Source: Apium graveolens
Taxonomy: Eukaryota; Streptophyta; Magnoliopsida; Apiales; Apiaceae
DNA: 64,000 nucleotides
Direction of reading: 5' to 3'
Assembly (NCBI RefSeq): GCF_009905375.1
Contig: NC_133648.1
Coordinates: forward strand, 310,326,565-310,390,564
Each line of letters begins with the position of its first letter. Positions within the stretch are counted from its first letter, which is position 1. Position numbers and translations under genes: made by a program. The notes under the pieces were generated by a model. That model saw only the letters and a program-made list of their open reading frames with translations, ran no database searches and was not told the origin of the DNA. Shown one piece after another: positions 36,100 through 46,999 of this stretch.

Positions 36100-36840
36100 C
36101 TTGATACTAATTTAGTCGAAGAATGTAGGTTAGGAGGCCCATTAATTATCATTTGATGTATTTTATTGAGCGAATGATACGGTATATAAAGCATAAGTTT
36201 CATAATCAGACGAGGGTCGAAGGTTCGAATGAAAGAGTAGTTAAATATTTATTAGTGTACATTGATCCTAAATCCAATGGTTCATACTCAATTGTGCCTT
36301 AACGAGGTTGTGTTGTAACCTTTATGATGAACATCAAATAAAAGTGTTCACATATCCTATTAGTACAATGGGAAAATATACCAAAAAATATTTAATGGGC
36401 GATGAACAATTAGTTCCTGAAGAATATATTTTTTTGCAAATTAGAAGTTCAACCTTAATTACATTCAAGAGTACTATGAAACTCATTTCAAAGAAAACAA
36501 ACCAAACACGACACTGAAAAATTGAAGAGATTTTTAAAACCCGAGTTTAAGACATGATTTAAGCTTAAGGTTGAAAATGATCACGTAATTAGTTCGCATT
36601 TTAGAACCTTATTTTCGGGACCAGCGAAAATGACAATTTTCTATAAAATGTGTAAGGTGAATGGCTACAAATTTCATACCAAATCTACTTCAAGTGCTAG
36701 TTCAAGAGTTATGATGAATGAAGTCCACGTGATTATATTATGGACGATTATTATTGTCAATTGCAAGAAGTCATTAGACCTATATATCGAGGTGGAAAAT
36801 ATGTGTACTTGAAGAATGATTAGTTTTACAGTGTCCGATC
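36100..36840 (+). pseudogene. Decayed TNP2 fragment of another CACTA family (DUF4218-DUF4216)
   Basis: In shifting frames the plus strand reads RLGGP, then YFIERMIRYIKHK, NQTRVEGSNER (the DUF4218 pattern of a Pro-Ile-Glu-Arg-like region followed by a Glu-Gly-Ser motif), then FKLKVENDHVISSHFRTLF, CKVNGYKFHTKSTSSASSR and RDYIMDDYYCQLQEVIRPIY, matching the DUF4216 part of TNP2 proteins (VNGYRFHT, YYG, LKEIIEL). It differs clearly from the other two TNP2 genes here. No termini were recognised, so only this fragment is called. Confidence 0.7.
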
Positions 36841-37063
36841 CAGTATACTAGTTAACTCATATTATTAGCATTGTTATAAGTTCACTATTAAGATCTAATT
36901 GGACATTTATCTTGGCTAGTACAACTATAGTCAAGTGTATTACTCGCTTACTGTGTTGTATCCAAAAAATTATATATATATATATATGTATATAATCTCT
37001 TTGATAATTCAATATATACACATGCTATACAAGATAATAAATTTAAATCTTTAATTTATTTAG
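36841..37063. repeat. AT-rich spacer with a TA microsatellite
   Basis: Contains an (AT)n run at about 36969-36987 and otherwise unremarkable AT-rich DNA. Confidence 0.5.
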
Positions 37064-37503
37064 TCATCGAAATTCATACAAAATATCCAAGAATATGGAG
37101 AGGATGACGATATGACAATGAAGAAGAAGGGGAGGAATCGAGAACAAAGGGTGTAAAAAATTAAGGAGTTCATCGAAGTGAGGATAGAGGATCATTTGCC
37201 CATCTTCGGCTGACTCTTGTTTAGAGTAAATTTGACCCCTACCCACTTCTTTAGGCTCCGCACCTTTACATTTACTTTATTTACTTTAATGGGCTCTACT
37301 TTACAAATGAGATCATGAAAGCCAGTTGAGACCCTGAAAGGCGGGGCACACATCGCTTTCTTCAATCTCTCATCCGGATAGAGGCTTATTACAAGATTGT
37401 TCTTGTTCAGAGACCTATTGTAAAATGTTACTTCAGACTCTAATTGTTGGTTCTGTTGGAATGGAATGCTTAATTTCTGTATATCGATCAAGTTGTTTTC
37501 CAA
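37064..37503 (-). pseudogene. Unrecognised coding-like remnant
   Basis: Two overlapping minus-strand frames, 37503-37192 and 37246-37064, read as one product with a frameshift: MENNLIDIQKLSIPFQ, VISLYPDERLKKAMCAPPFR, LKKWVGVKFTLNKSQP, then ILYPHFDELLNFLHPL. The composition looks more like protein than random AT-rich DNA. I do not recognise a family. It could be a remnant of a transposon gene or a host gene. Confidence 0.25.
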
Positions 37504-38396
37504 TTTATGCTACTTATGCAAGACCATTTCCTGGTCAAATTTAAAAACTTTAATCAGAAGTTTTAAATTTTAAGTGGAAATTTAAAATTTCAAGGAAAAA
37601 ATCTTATGGTCCTAAATTCGACCGAAAATGGTTGTAAATTATCGGACGAAAAAGATCGGTCAAACTAAACCGGTCGAATTTAACCAGACAACCTTAGTAA
37701 TTTACAATCGATATATTAATTTCGACTCTTTACCCACACCACCCTCATATTTAGTTTCCCTTTTGCTCATACTTTTTGTATATGTAATTATCATTTAAAT
37801 TTTACATATAAAATTTATGTCAATTATATTTTCAAAAATTAAAACAATTTATAATTTAATTGTTACAGAGTAAAATTAATTTTGATATATTTATATTTTA
37901 AAATAATTCATGGTCATTCATTTCTTTTTTGCATATTTTTCTTTCCAAATTATATTTCATTTTTCTGAACTAACTTACAGCCTCTTTATTGTTACTCTAA
38001 TATTAGTCTTGTATTATGCTACTAATTATTATTCTATATTTATCATATATAGCTAGCATTTTCGAAAGTATTTTTAAGGTAAAATTAACTAAAGTAATGA
38101 GATAATGCTACTAATGATGGTTCTCGTCCTATTATTAGGTAGCATCTTCATAAGTATTTTTAAATGCAATTAACTAAACCTATGAGACATGAAAACCATA
38201 ATTAGTATTTCTTAGCTCCTGATGACTAGTTACTTTAACAACGGCTCTATAAGAAAACCGATGTTAAATATACAAACAAACATAGTTGTTCATCTAAAAT
38301 CGATGTTAATTTCTCTACATAGCTTGCGTGCTATATGTTCAAATAGCCCTAATCATCGTAATATTGCAATACTAAACTTAGCATTATTCAATTATA
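37504..38396. other. AT-rich DNA without recognisable gene
   Basis: Contains a cluster of CGACCGAAAAT, GGACGAAAAAGATCGGTC and CCGGTCGAATTT motifs (37600-37690) that resembles transposon subterminal repeats, and short AACAACGG/CGATGTTAA motifs at 38230-38310. I see no termini or coding sequence. Confidence 0.4.
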
Positions 38397-38536
38397 CTAC
38401 AAAAAATTGATTAAGACATCAGTTGTCACCCTAAAGCATGTTGTCTATGTAAAAATACCTTTAACATTAGTGTAAAAACAACGGTCTATTTTTACATATA
38501 TATCGGCTTTTAACCCATGTCTAAGGTATTTTTTTG
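38397..38536. mobile_element. Small MITE-like inverted-repeat element
   Basis: The left end ACTACAAAAAATTGATTAAG and the inverted right end (ACTACTCAAAAAAATACCTT) are similar over about 30 bp, including a shared TTAGACAT-like stretch, in a 140-bp element. The interior holds GTTGTC and AACAACGG motifs like the neighbouring CACTA subterminal repeats, so it may be a miniature CACTA relative. No clear target duplication. Confidence 0.4.
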
Positions 38537-38574
38537 AGTAGTATTGAATGATGCTACTGCATATACTTATATAT

Positions 38575-39330
38575 CACTACAAAATTTTTGTAATCATACA
38601 ACTTTTTTTTCGTTGTCTGACAGGTAGACTTTCCGTTGTCTATCCAATACTCGTGTGATCGAAGGTTGGACAACGGTGGTTAATACAGTTGTAATAAAGG
38701 AAATTCAACAACAATGTTTAACACTGGTTACAATCTGGATGACACAACGGTTGTTTTAGAAAAACTATTTATGGAACCCTTTTAACATGACAATTTTCTT
38801 AGTAATAAACAACGGTTTATTTACGTCTAGAGAATGTTCTAAATTTTCTTTCCAATTTTAAATATCTTTTTTAGACAACAGTTATTTTCTCCATCTATTG
38901 TTTATATAAGAAAAGAACAACAGTTATTTTCAAAGGCAATAATATAAGTATCTTTTAGACAACAGTTTTAGGGTGATGTTAAAATGCAAAAGAGATAAAG
39001 GCTAACTTTTTGGGAACAATTGAAAAAACCTTTGTAACACAACAGTTTTACTAAGTAATAGACAACGAGGAGTCAAAGGAAAGAAAAAGTTCAAATGCAA
39101 TTCATTTATTATTGAAGCAATGGTTTGTTTAAAGCAACAGTTGTGTAAAATCTTTTAAACCAGTTCTTTTTATGTTGTGTTCTAATTCATGTCTTCATAG
39201 TTCAAACAACAGTTAATAACTAACTGGTATTATTGAATTGTTGTTTAGACTGGCTTATATTTTGACATAATTATGTATTTTAGGTAACCGTTGTCCGAAA
39301 ATGATACAATGGTTACTTTTGTTTTAAAAA
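38575..39330. repeat. Left subterminal repeats of CACTA region E
   Basis: Motifs such as CGTTGTCTGAC, GACAACGGT, ACAACGGTT, GACAACAGTT and AACCGTTGTC occur repeatedly on both strands between 38600 and 39310. Confidence 0.75.
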
Positions 39331-39839
39331 ACAATTATCTTATTAGGTATAAGCATTTTGCATATCAATTTCATATTTAATTAAAACCACCTGCATAAAA
39401 AATCATAAAATCTAGGCACCTGCAAAATGAAAAACAATTCCATACCATAAAATAAATACCAAACACAACACTAACACAAAATCTAGGCCCCTGCCAAAAC
39501 AAAACCAATTCACTACCATACCATAATCCATATCATACCATAATCCATCTATTAGACAATCCAATACAACCAGATCTACATACCAAACTACCAGCAATCC
39601 ATCAAACACAAAATAATTATCGCAAGTCTACTTATCACCAACTACATACATAAAACATCCATTTTACGATAAGTTCAAACGAGTCTACTTGTCAACGTAC
39701 GATAAGTTCAAACGAGTATACTTGTCACCAACTACATACATAAAACATCCAGTTTACGATAAGTTCAAAAGAAAAGAAAGGCAAGGACCTAGCTTGCATA
39801 ATGTTTCATAAAATATTTTTCAAACTCAACCCTGATCTT
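39331..39839. repeat. 3' flank of the ULP gene with a ~90-bp duplication
   Basis: ACCAACTACATACATAAAAC starts at 39637 and again at 39727, each followed by a TTTACGATAAGTTCAAA stretch, which is also repeated once more in between (near 39700). 39360-39610 is AT-rich with repeated CCATACCATAATCC-like motifs. No coding sequence. Confidence 0.6.
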
Positions 39840-42800
39840 GTTGATGTCATCCTCAGTGTAGACCAGGTTTGATCTACGCCGCCACTGAAAAATCATCCAA
39901 AATTTTGTATAAGTAACATGTTCTTCCCTTATAAGAGTAAATACAAAGTGAATGAAAAGGCCCGAAGATAGTCAATTGTCACCTTATTAGCAAAGTCCAG
40001 CAACTTATCATGAATGATTTCCATCATGTATCGAATCACAAACAGGCCACAATCCTTGTTCCCGGTTTGCACTGGAACTCCATAAAATATCAAACAAAAA
40101 TTCATTTAAAATATCCATTCTCCTTTAATAACATAATTAATATATGATCAAAAAAATAAATAAATACAGCCATCTTCTCCCACAATACTTTCTTCTTCGG
40201 AACATTTTTCAAATCCTCCTTGTACATTTTAATGGCACTGCAACCAAAACAATATATATCAAAACATAAAATAACCACTGCAAAATATGGTCGGACAAGA
40301 TTTACAAGTCAAGACTTAATAATCAAATTTTACAACGTGAACTCTTACTTGTTGACAACATCCACCTATTCTCCAATTGCAATTCGGCGTTTAAGAGGGT
40401 CCATATAGTAGACTACCTCTGCATCTGGATTGACAATTGTCAAGGTCCAGTGGTTCCTACGAAAAATAAACAGAGGTGCTTGTTAAATAATAAAGCCTAA
40501 ATTTGATGCTCTTTTGTCACCCAAACAACTAAAATATCATCAAAAAAAATTACATTTCTATTGAATTAAAATCAACCTAAAAATTATTTAAACTCACTAA
40601 TTATGAAAAATAATCCAAAATGTGATACTAGTAGAGTGTAATTTACTTTAATAAACATAATCAGGTATAACATCAAAAATTGAAGGCTCATACTGATAGA
40701 ATTTAAATTTCGGTAAATAAATCAACTTTAAAACTGAACCTATACAATTATCAATAAATTTGAACTTCAAATATTATGAGGTTGAACTATACAATTGGCC
40801 CCGTCTTAGAAACAAACCTAACATCTAGTAACAAAATCAATTAAATACTGTCAAGGCATTTGATTACTTTTATATTAACTTCAAAACTGTCAAGGCATTA
40901 CGTTTATACTAAACCAATGTAATTAATATAAGTTTTAACAACAAATATTATTGAGTTTAACTATACAATTGAACCCATTTCTTAAAAATAAAAGCTAAAT
41001 TCTTGAAAAAAAATAATAAACTGGCAAGGCTTAACAGCTTAATAGCTTAGGATAGTATAATTACTTACACATCATTGTACGGCAGGAGAAAATGTTGCCC
41101 TTTCCTAGAATCTTTAAATCTTGTACACAATTCACGCGACCTCTGCACTGCACTGCCACATCGAATGGCACCGATTGTTCCCGGATCTACAAAGCTAATC
41201 ATATTGACCAACTTATGCTTCTTCACATATTCATTCAAGAAGCTACAAATTAAATTAAGCAGTCCTTAGTAAAGATTGTCATATTTATTCCAAGGCAATA
41301 TACTCCGAAAAAAAAACTTTAAATGAAAAGCTTACTGAATAAGAAGGCAAATGACAGAGCCGGCAATTTCACCTCCAGAGCACACTGCATGTATATCAGA
41401 TAAGAACATGATTTGCTTCTTTGTAAAGCCAAATGCTTCTTTGCTTAGCTCAAAATAAATTGTTCGGCAACCACTCAAGGATTCCTTTTCCCATGTCTAC
41501 AAACGTTTCATTGCAGAAGGATAATTCGGACCAATTTGAACAACAAGCTCTGGTTCAACATCTTTAATTACTTTATACGTCTTCTTCATTTTCTTAGCAC
41601 GGGCTTTCTTGGTTTTCTAAAATAATTGCAAATAAAAATAATTAAAAAAACAGACTAAACAAACACATAGTACATATATTAACCATACTAAAAAAGCATT
41701 CTGACCTTGGCGGCCAAAACATCAGAAGTACTGCTATTGTTTCCTGCAATTATCATGTTTCTCGGCCATGCAATAAAAGTTCCCATGGCTTCTTGAACAG
41801 TCAAAATTTCATCCCCGATAGGGAAGGGAATCTTAGCATCTCCTTGAATGACTTTAGTGATAGACACCCTTGCATTCTTTTCTCCAAGACTTACTCCATG
41901 GATAGTCTTCTCATGTCCTTCGGGAACGCGTACTTCTTCAATTGTTGCACAAGCAACAATGTTGCTCAATAATCCAACAGCCAATCGATATACAGAACTA
42001 CCCGAAGAATCCACTTTCATTTCCTTAACAGCTCTTCCATTATCATCCTCACCCGCCACCTTTTTATTATCCTCAAGCTCCACCGCTAAATCCATAAACA
42101 AATTATCTATCAATGTCACATTTTTATGAACACCTACATCCACATACACATCCACATCAACCCCACCCTTAAAGTGACAGCTTGCCTGCTGGGAATTTAG
42201 TTTCAGACTACCATCATGTTATACACCATTTTTTGATGAATGTGCATTGTATTTTTCAAATTCAGCAGCCCAAAATGCATCTCTCTCTTTAATAATTTTT
42301 GGAGTCTCCTCTGCCATGTACTTTTGAATTGCCTCACGTACCCTTTCTTCCACTGTCCTCACTTTCTTTTCCCTCGGAAGATCAAAATAAACCGACTGCT
42401 TTACATGAATTCCCTGACCACGTACTCTACCTCCATGCTCAGGCTTACCGAGCGCCATTGTTAACACATCATTAGTACCTTCAACTTTAAGTTTTCCTTC
42501 CTTAACCTCCTCCTTCATCTTTTTCTACAAAAATTTCAGTAACATTTTTTACCATAAGCACATACATCGTTTAAGCACATTCATCCTTTAATTAAAATAT
42601 TACACAACTAACACCAATTTGTTTTTACTAGTTATAAGCACATTCATCCTTTAACATATTTAATTTAATAGATTCAATTGCAAGCACAAGAGACAACTTA
42701 GTTTACTTGGTGGTACAGGGGACCTAGTAAGTACATTCATTACAAACTAATCCAAGGATAAGAAACATTAAAATAAAATATTAACTAACACAGAATAAAA

Positions 42801-44340
42801 AATCTAGGCATTTAATATTATGAACCAATTTTCAATGTAAATAAGTGTATTTGACTCTCTTAGTGAACAAGAGATTATTAAAATATATAATTAATTACTA
42901 ATATTAAATATGAAACAATCAACATGCTACTAGCAGTAAAGGCATACAAACAAATCCAAAGTTAAACTAGAGACCACTAATTTGAATTATACATTGTAAT
43001 AGAAAAAATAAACTATAGATTTATAGGCTTCATTGTATATAATTTATTAAAATTTAACTTTTGAAACTTCAATTCTTTATTAAAAAATACACAAACATGT
43101 GCATCAAATAGAATGGACAATTATATTAATAACTTACAATTTCCTTAGCTTTTTCTACAACTTCATCATTTAAAAAATTAACATCTTCGTCCATCCTTGC
43201 TAGGATCCAAGTGTCCGACCGATCTACTTCCTCTGCATCTGGATGAGATTCAGTCTACATTTACATGTAAAGGATCACCTTATTAAAAATATAAACATGC
43301 TTGTAAAATTAATATGAAGCAAAAAATGTTCATGTTGTTTCATTATCACTAACCCATTCATTCTCGAGATTAGCATAACCTTTTCGAGACATTCGATGTG
43401 GATATTTACTCAGCTTCCTTCTTTCTTGTTGTTCTTTATGAATTTTCTTCATAAAAAACAGCAATAAGGTTAGAAGATCATAAGTAAGTAAATATTAAAA
43501 TGAATAAAGCTAAGTAGAAATATACCAGAAACTCAGGCGACGTGCGATTAGCAACAAATATGTCCTAGTGTGATTTTTCTATAAAAGTAAAATCTGCAGG
43601 AGGATGTGTAAAAAAATGAGGTTGATCCAGATAAGGAAGAATGTAGTACTTGGTCAGCCGACATTTAAATTCCCTCCATTTTGCCCCGGTCGATCTGAAT
43701 ACCAATTTTTTTGTAGACTCAGGTACAACATAAGCTATTTATGTACATATACCAACAAATTTAAAGTTAAAAGGTGCTAGTTAATGAAGAACAAATAATA
43801 AAAATAAAAGTTAAAATGATGGAAGTTATTTATATTCATTTTACCTGCACATAGTCCCAAATTTTTATCTTTGTCTCTTTAGGAACACATTTCCAAGAAT
43901 CATGCCAGATCGGGGTTTTGGTTCTTGCCAAAACTCCAATATATGATTGCATCTCTTTACCTTCTTCACCATCTGGCTCTCCTTTTGCATTAAAAGATAC
44001 AGTAAGTTTGATCCCTCCGATCTTGCCTTTCATAATTCGGTGCATCGCTACACAGCCTCGCTTCAATAGTTTTAGTCCTTGAGTATTTTCCGGTTTGGTA
44101 ACAGCTTTTTCTCATTTTCTTTTCTTTAATATTTTCTTTTGTAAGTTTTCAGAAATTGCCTTCTTCACAGTTTTTGGGGGAGAACTCAATGGAGTTGAGG
44201 TCTCGCTGTTCATGGACTTTGTCTTTCTTAAAGCCCTTAGCACACTCATTGTCCTTGGATGGGGAGAAGATCATGTCTTTTTTCAAATTTCCCTTATCTA
44301 TCGTGGTCTTCTTCTTAGGAGTAGCCACAACCTATAAAGT
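39840..44340 (-). pseudogene. CACTA-borne ULP1-type (C48) cysteine protease gene, broken
   Basis: A multi-exon minus-strand gene. The N-terminal part near 44066-43836 has KLTVSFNAKGEPDGEEGKEM and IGVLARTKTPIWHDSWKCVP, the front of En/Spm-type accessory proteins. The next exons include RDAFWAAEFEKYNAHSS (42518-42219) and a DUF8039-like block (42155-41690: VACATIEEVRVPEGHEKTIH, then PFPIGDEILTVQEAMGTFIA). The C-terminal protease shows FTKKQIMFLSDIHAVCSGGE, the catalytic His in NHWTLTIVNPD (near 40450), Asp in YYMDPLKRR, and the Gln/Cys block VQTGNKDCGLFVIRYMMEII (near 40050). In-frame stops lie at 43565-43567, 42219-42221, 41497-41499 and 40366-40368. Host ULP1 proteases process SUMO; the role in transposons is unknown. 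Exon limits are approximate. Confidence 0.82.
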
Positions 44341-45659
44341 ACACAAATAAGGAATAAGTACAACATTAACATGACAGTAAACTCAATAAAACTCAAAGAC
44401 ATTACAGGTAAAAGAACCTAAAAACAATAAAAGAATAACCATCTGAGATATCTTAACATTCCAACTTAAAAGCGTATTATAAATTTTACTTAAAATGATG
44501 TTGTGTCACACTTTGAGTGCCTAAACTAACCAGAGATATACACAAACAAACATTCAACCAACAATAAAATCTAGCTTATATTCGTATAACTTATGGCATG
44601 TGAACAAAGATAAATTATCCATTCATTATAGGACAGTAGCACAGGGCACAATCAACTAACTAATCGACTGTAGAGTTATAACAAACAAACCAGTAATTTC
44701 ATTTAAAAAATCAATAGAATCACGAAACAAAAAACAAGAAATTAGCACAGTTACAAGATATCAAACAGAAATTAGTACCCTTTTAATATTCATTTGGAAC
44801 AAAAAACAAGAGAATAGCAAGAACCAAGGGTTTCATCATGAGAAAATTACAGTTTAAAACCAGGGGTTTCACCATCAACACTCAACACTCCACAATCGCA
44901 TGCAAAATTTACATAATAAAACAAAGCAAAGACACTCCACAATTCCATCAAACATTGCATGCAACATTCCATAAAGCAAAGACACTCCACAATACCATAA
45001 ACATTGCATGCAACATTTAAATCTCATAAAACATTGAGTTAAAAATAAAAAAAACCCCAACACATCATCAGATCTACACTCCACAAACATCATCACTGAG
45101 CTTAAATCAAAATTAAAAATCAAAAAAGAACCCCAAATAAATTGAAGAGGGTTTTAGAGTTCTAAAATAAATCAAAAAACCCCAAATAAATTGAATAGCA
45201 TTTTAGAAACTTATTAAAACATGTAAAAATAAAAAACCCCCAAATATAGATGAGGGCTTTACGGACTCTAATTGAATTAGAAACATACCAGTATAATCGA
45301 ATAGAAGAAGAGGAAGAAGATTGTGTGAAGAAGAGGAAGAAGATTGTGTGAAGAAAATCACCGTGAAGAAGAGTAACTGATGGGGAAGAAGTGTGTTGGG
45401 AGTTATGTCGAGGAGTAACTGATGGGGAAGAAGTGTGTTGGGGAGTAAAGTTTTTGGGGAGATATTTTGGGGGAATACTAATAAATAAAGGGGGAGATGA
45501 AATTTAAAAGAGAGGGAAAATGAAAAAAATTTAGTTCAAACCAACTGCCTAGATACAGATCTGGTTTAATCCAACGATCAACAAAATCTGTTATTATTTA
45601 ATTTTTTTAAAACCTAAAAATCAAAAATTAAAATATATATAAATTATCCATATATTTGG
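44341..45659. promoter_or_regulatory. Upstream region of the ULP gene
   Basis: Contains a short tandem duplication at about 44925-45020 (AAGCAAAGACACTCCACAAT and ACATTGCATGCAACATT repeated), and purine-rich duplications at 45300-45440 (GAAGAAGAGGAAGAAGATTG twice, AACTGATGGGGAAGAAGTGT twice). On the gene strand the purine block is a CT-rich leader ending in a likely splice donor GGTATGTTTC near 45290. Probably promoter and 5' UTR. No other gene seen. Confidence 0.45.
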
Positions 45660-45840
45660 AGATATAGTAACTGTTGTAAGATCAACTATCACATAACGGT
45701 TCTTACAGGAAACCGTTATCGTATGCTATATTATTTAAATAGAAGTTGGGTAACGGTTTCTTACACAAACCGTTGTCTCATATATTTTCCAACAACAGTT
45801 TTTTATCCTAAACCGTTGTCTATAATCTAAAATAAAAATA
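45660..45840. repeat. Internal cluster of CACTA subterminal motifs
   Basis: AACGGTTCTTAC, AAACCGTTATC, GTAACGGTTTC, AAACCGTTGTCTCA, CAACAACAGTT and AAACCGTTGTCTA occur within 180 bp. This is the same motif family as at 38600-39310 and 52850-53540, but lies in the middle of region E, upstream of the ULP gene. Confidence 0.7.
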
Positions 45841-46236
45841 ACAATACTCTATAGTAAAACTTTTAATTTTTAAATGTTCGATGTTTGCGAGTGCACATAT
45901 GTTGATAAAACATTTGACGTTATCCATAAAATTTAAATTTTTGGTACCTTAAAAGTTCAATAATCTGATTCGAACACTTCGATCATATCACTATAAACAA
46001 ATAATAATAATAATTAAGGATATTACTATAAAAAAATATAGATTACGCTAACAGAGACGTTTGTGAACAAACATTTATTAAACAAAAAATAATTAAGGAT
46101 ATTACGTTTATCTTTATAAAATTTTAAAATAATTAAAGATGGAGTTATAACTAGGGTGGACCGCGGTTTGGTTCGGGACATTTTTTGACCAAAACCGAAA
46201 CTAAAACCGTTTTCCCTTAATTTTAATATTTAATAA
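45841..46236. other. AT-rich spacer
   Basis: No coding sequence. A GGTTTGGTTCGGGACATTTT and AAAACCGAAACTAAAACCG stretch near 46165-46210 looks like the edge of a MITE, but I could not find a matching end. Confidence 0.35.
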
Positions 46237-46639
46237 TTATAAGTTGAATTTATGACTTATAAACTGATAAGTTGAATGTTAGTAACGACATATTTTGTTC
46301 TGAACATATTTTGATTTTTCCTTCTTGATCAACTTTATTTTATAAAGTTATGTTTCAAGATGTAGGATCAGATCCCGACGATAGTAAGTCTATTTTCTTA
46401 TAAATGAAAGTCTTTTTCAGCTTTCAATAAAATATCTTTACATTTATTTTCACAAAAATCATAATTCAACAACTCAACATCTAATTAAAATTAATGAATT
46501 TAGATTAGATTGACATCTTGAAACATAACTTTCTAAAATAAAGTTGATGAAGAAGAAAAAATCAACATATGTTCAGAATAAAATACGCCATTACCAACAT
46601 TCAACTTATTAGCTTATAAGTCGTAAATTCAACTTATAA
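46237..46639. mobile_element. Foldback / long inverted-repeat element
   Basis: 46237-46363 and 46512-46639 are inverted copies of about 125 bp, close to 90% alike by eye (both contain TATAAGTTGAATTTA, ATAAGTTGAATGTT and AAAGTTATGTTTCAAGATGT). The loop of about 148 bp has no coding sequence. This suits a foldback element or a Mutator-like MITE with long terminal repeats. Target duplications were not clear. Confidence 0.75.
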
Positions 46640-46759
46640 GTAGGGTCGACTGATAAGGTGACTTATAAGGGTTACGGTTACGATTTAAGGATCACTAGGG
46701 GTTAACAAATTAGTTTAACAAAGTAGTTGAAAGAGTAATTTTCTAAATTGTTCGGGGTT

Positions 46760-46990
46760 GCCCGCAAGGGTTGGCTCAGCTGGTTAAAGAGGGGATAAGT
46801 ATCCTCTTGGTCACAGGTTCGAATCCCACGGGAGGATAATTTATGATTATGCCTCCTGAGTTAGAGTATGTCGCTAAATGCAGTTTAGCTTGGTTCACGT
46901 GGTTTGCAGACTATTGCGTGAGCCCGTAGGGTTTACCCAGTGCGCACCTGAAGGGTAGCGGCTGCGGGTTACCTACAATAAAAAAAATTA
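46760..46990 (+). mobile_element. tRNA-derived SINE
   Basis: Begins with a tRNA-like head: A-box-like TTGGCTCAGCTGGT at 46771-46784 and B box GGTTCGAATCC at 46816-46826, the spacing of a polymerase III promoter. A body with AGTGCGCACCTGAAGGGTAG and CGGCTGCGGGTT follows, then an A-rich tail (AATAAAAAAAATTA). It is flanked by TTCGGGGTT at 46751-46759 and 46991-46999, a clean target-site duplication. The body resembles the widespread plant Au-type SINEs from memory; the family name is not certain. Confidence 0.88.
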
Positions 46991-46999
46991 TTCGGGGTT

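Noticed and set aside
44095..44350. Plus-strand ORFs near 44.1-44.3 kb
   Set aside because: They are antisense to the N-terminal exons of the ULP gene.
46760..46840. Functional tRNA gene
   Set aside because: A and B boxes are present but the acceptor stem does not pair properly, and the sequence continues into a SINE body and tail with target duplications.
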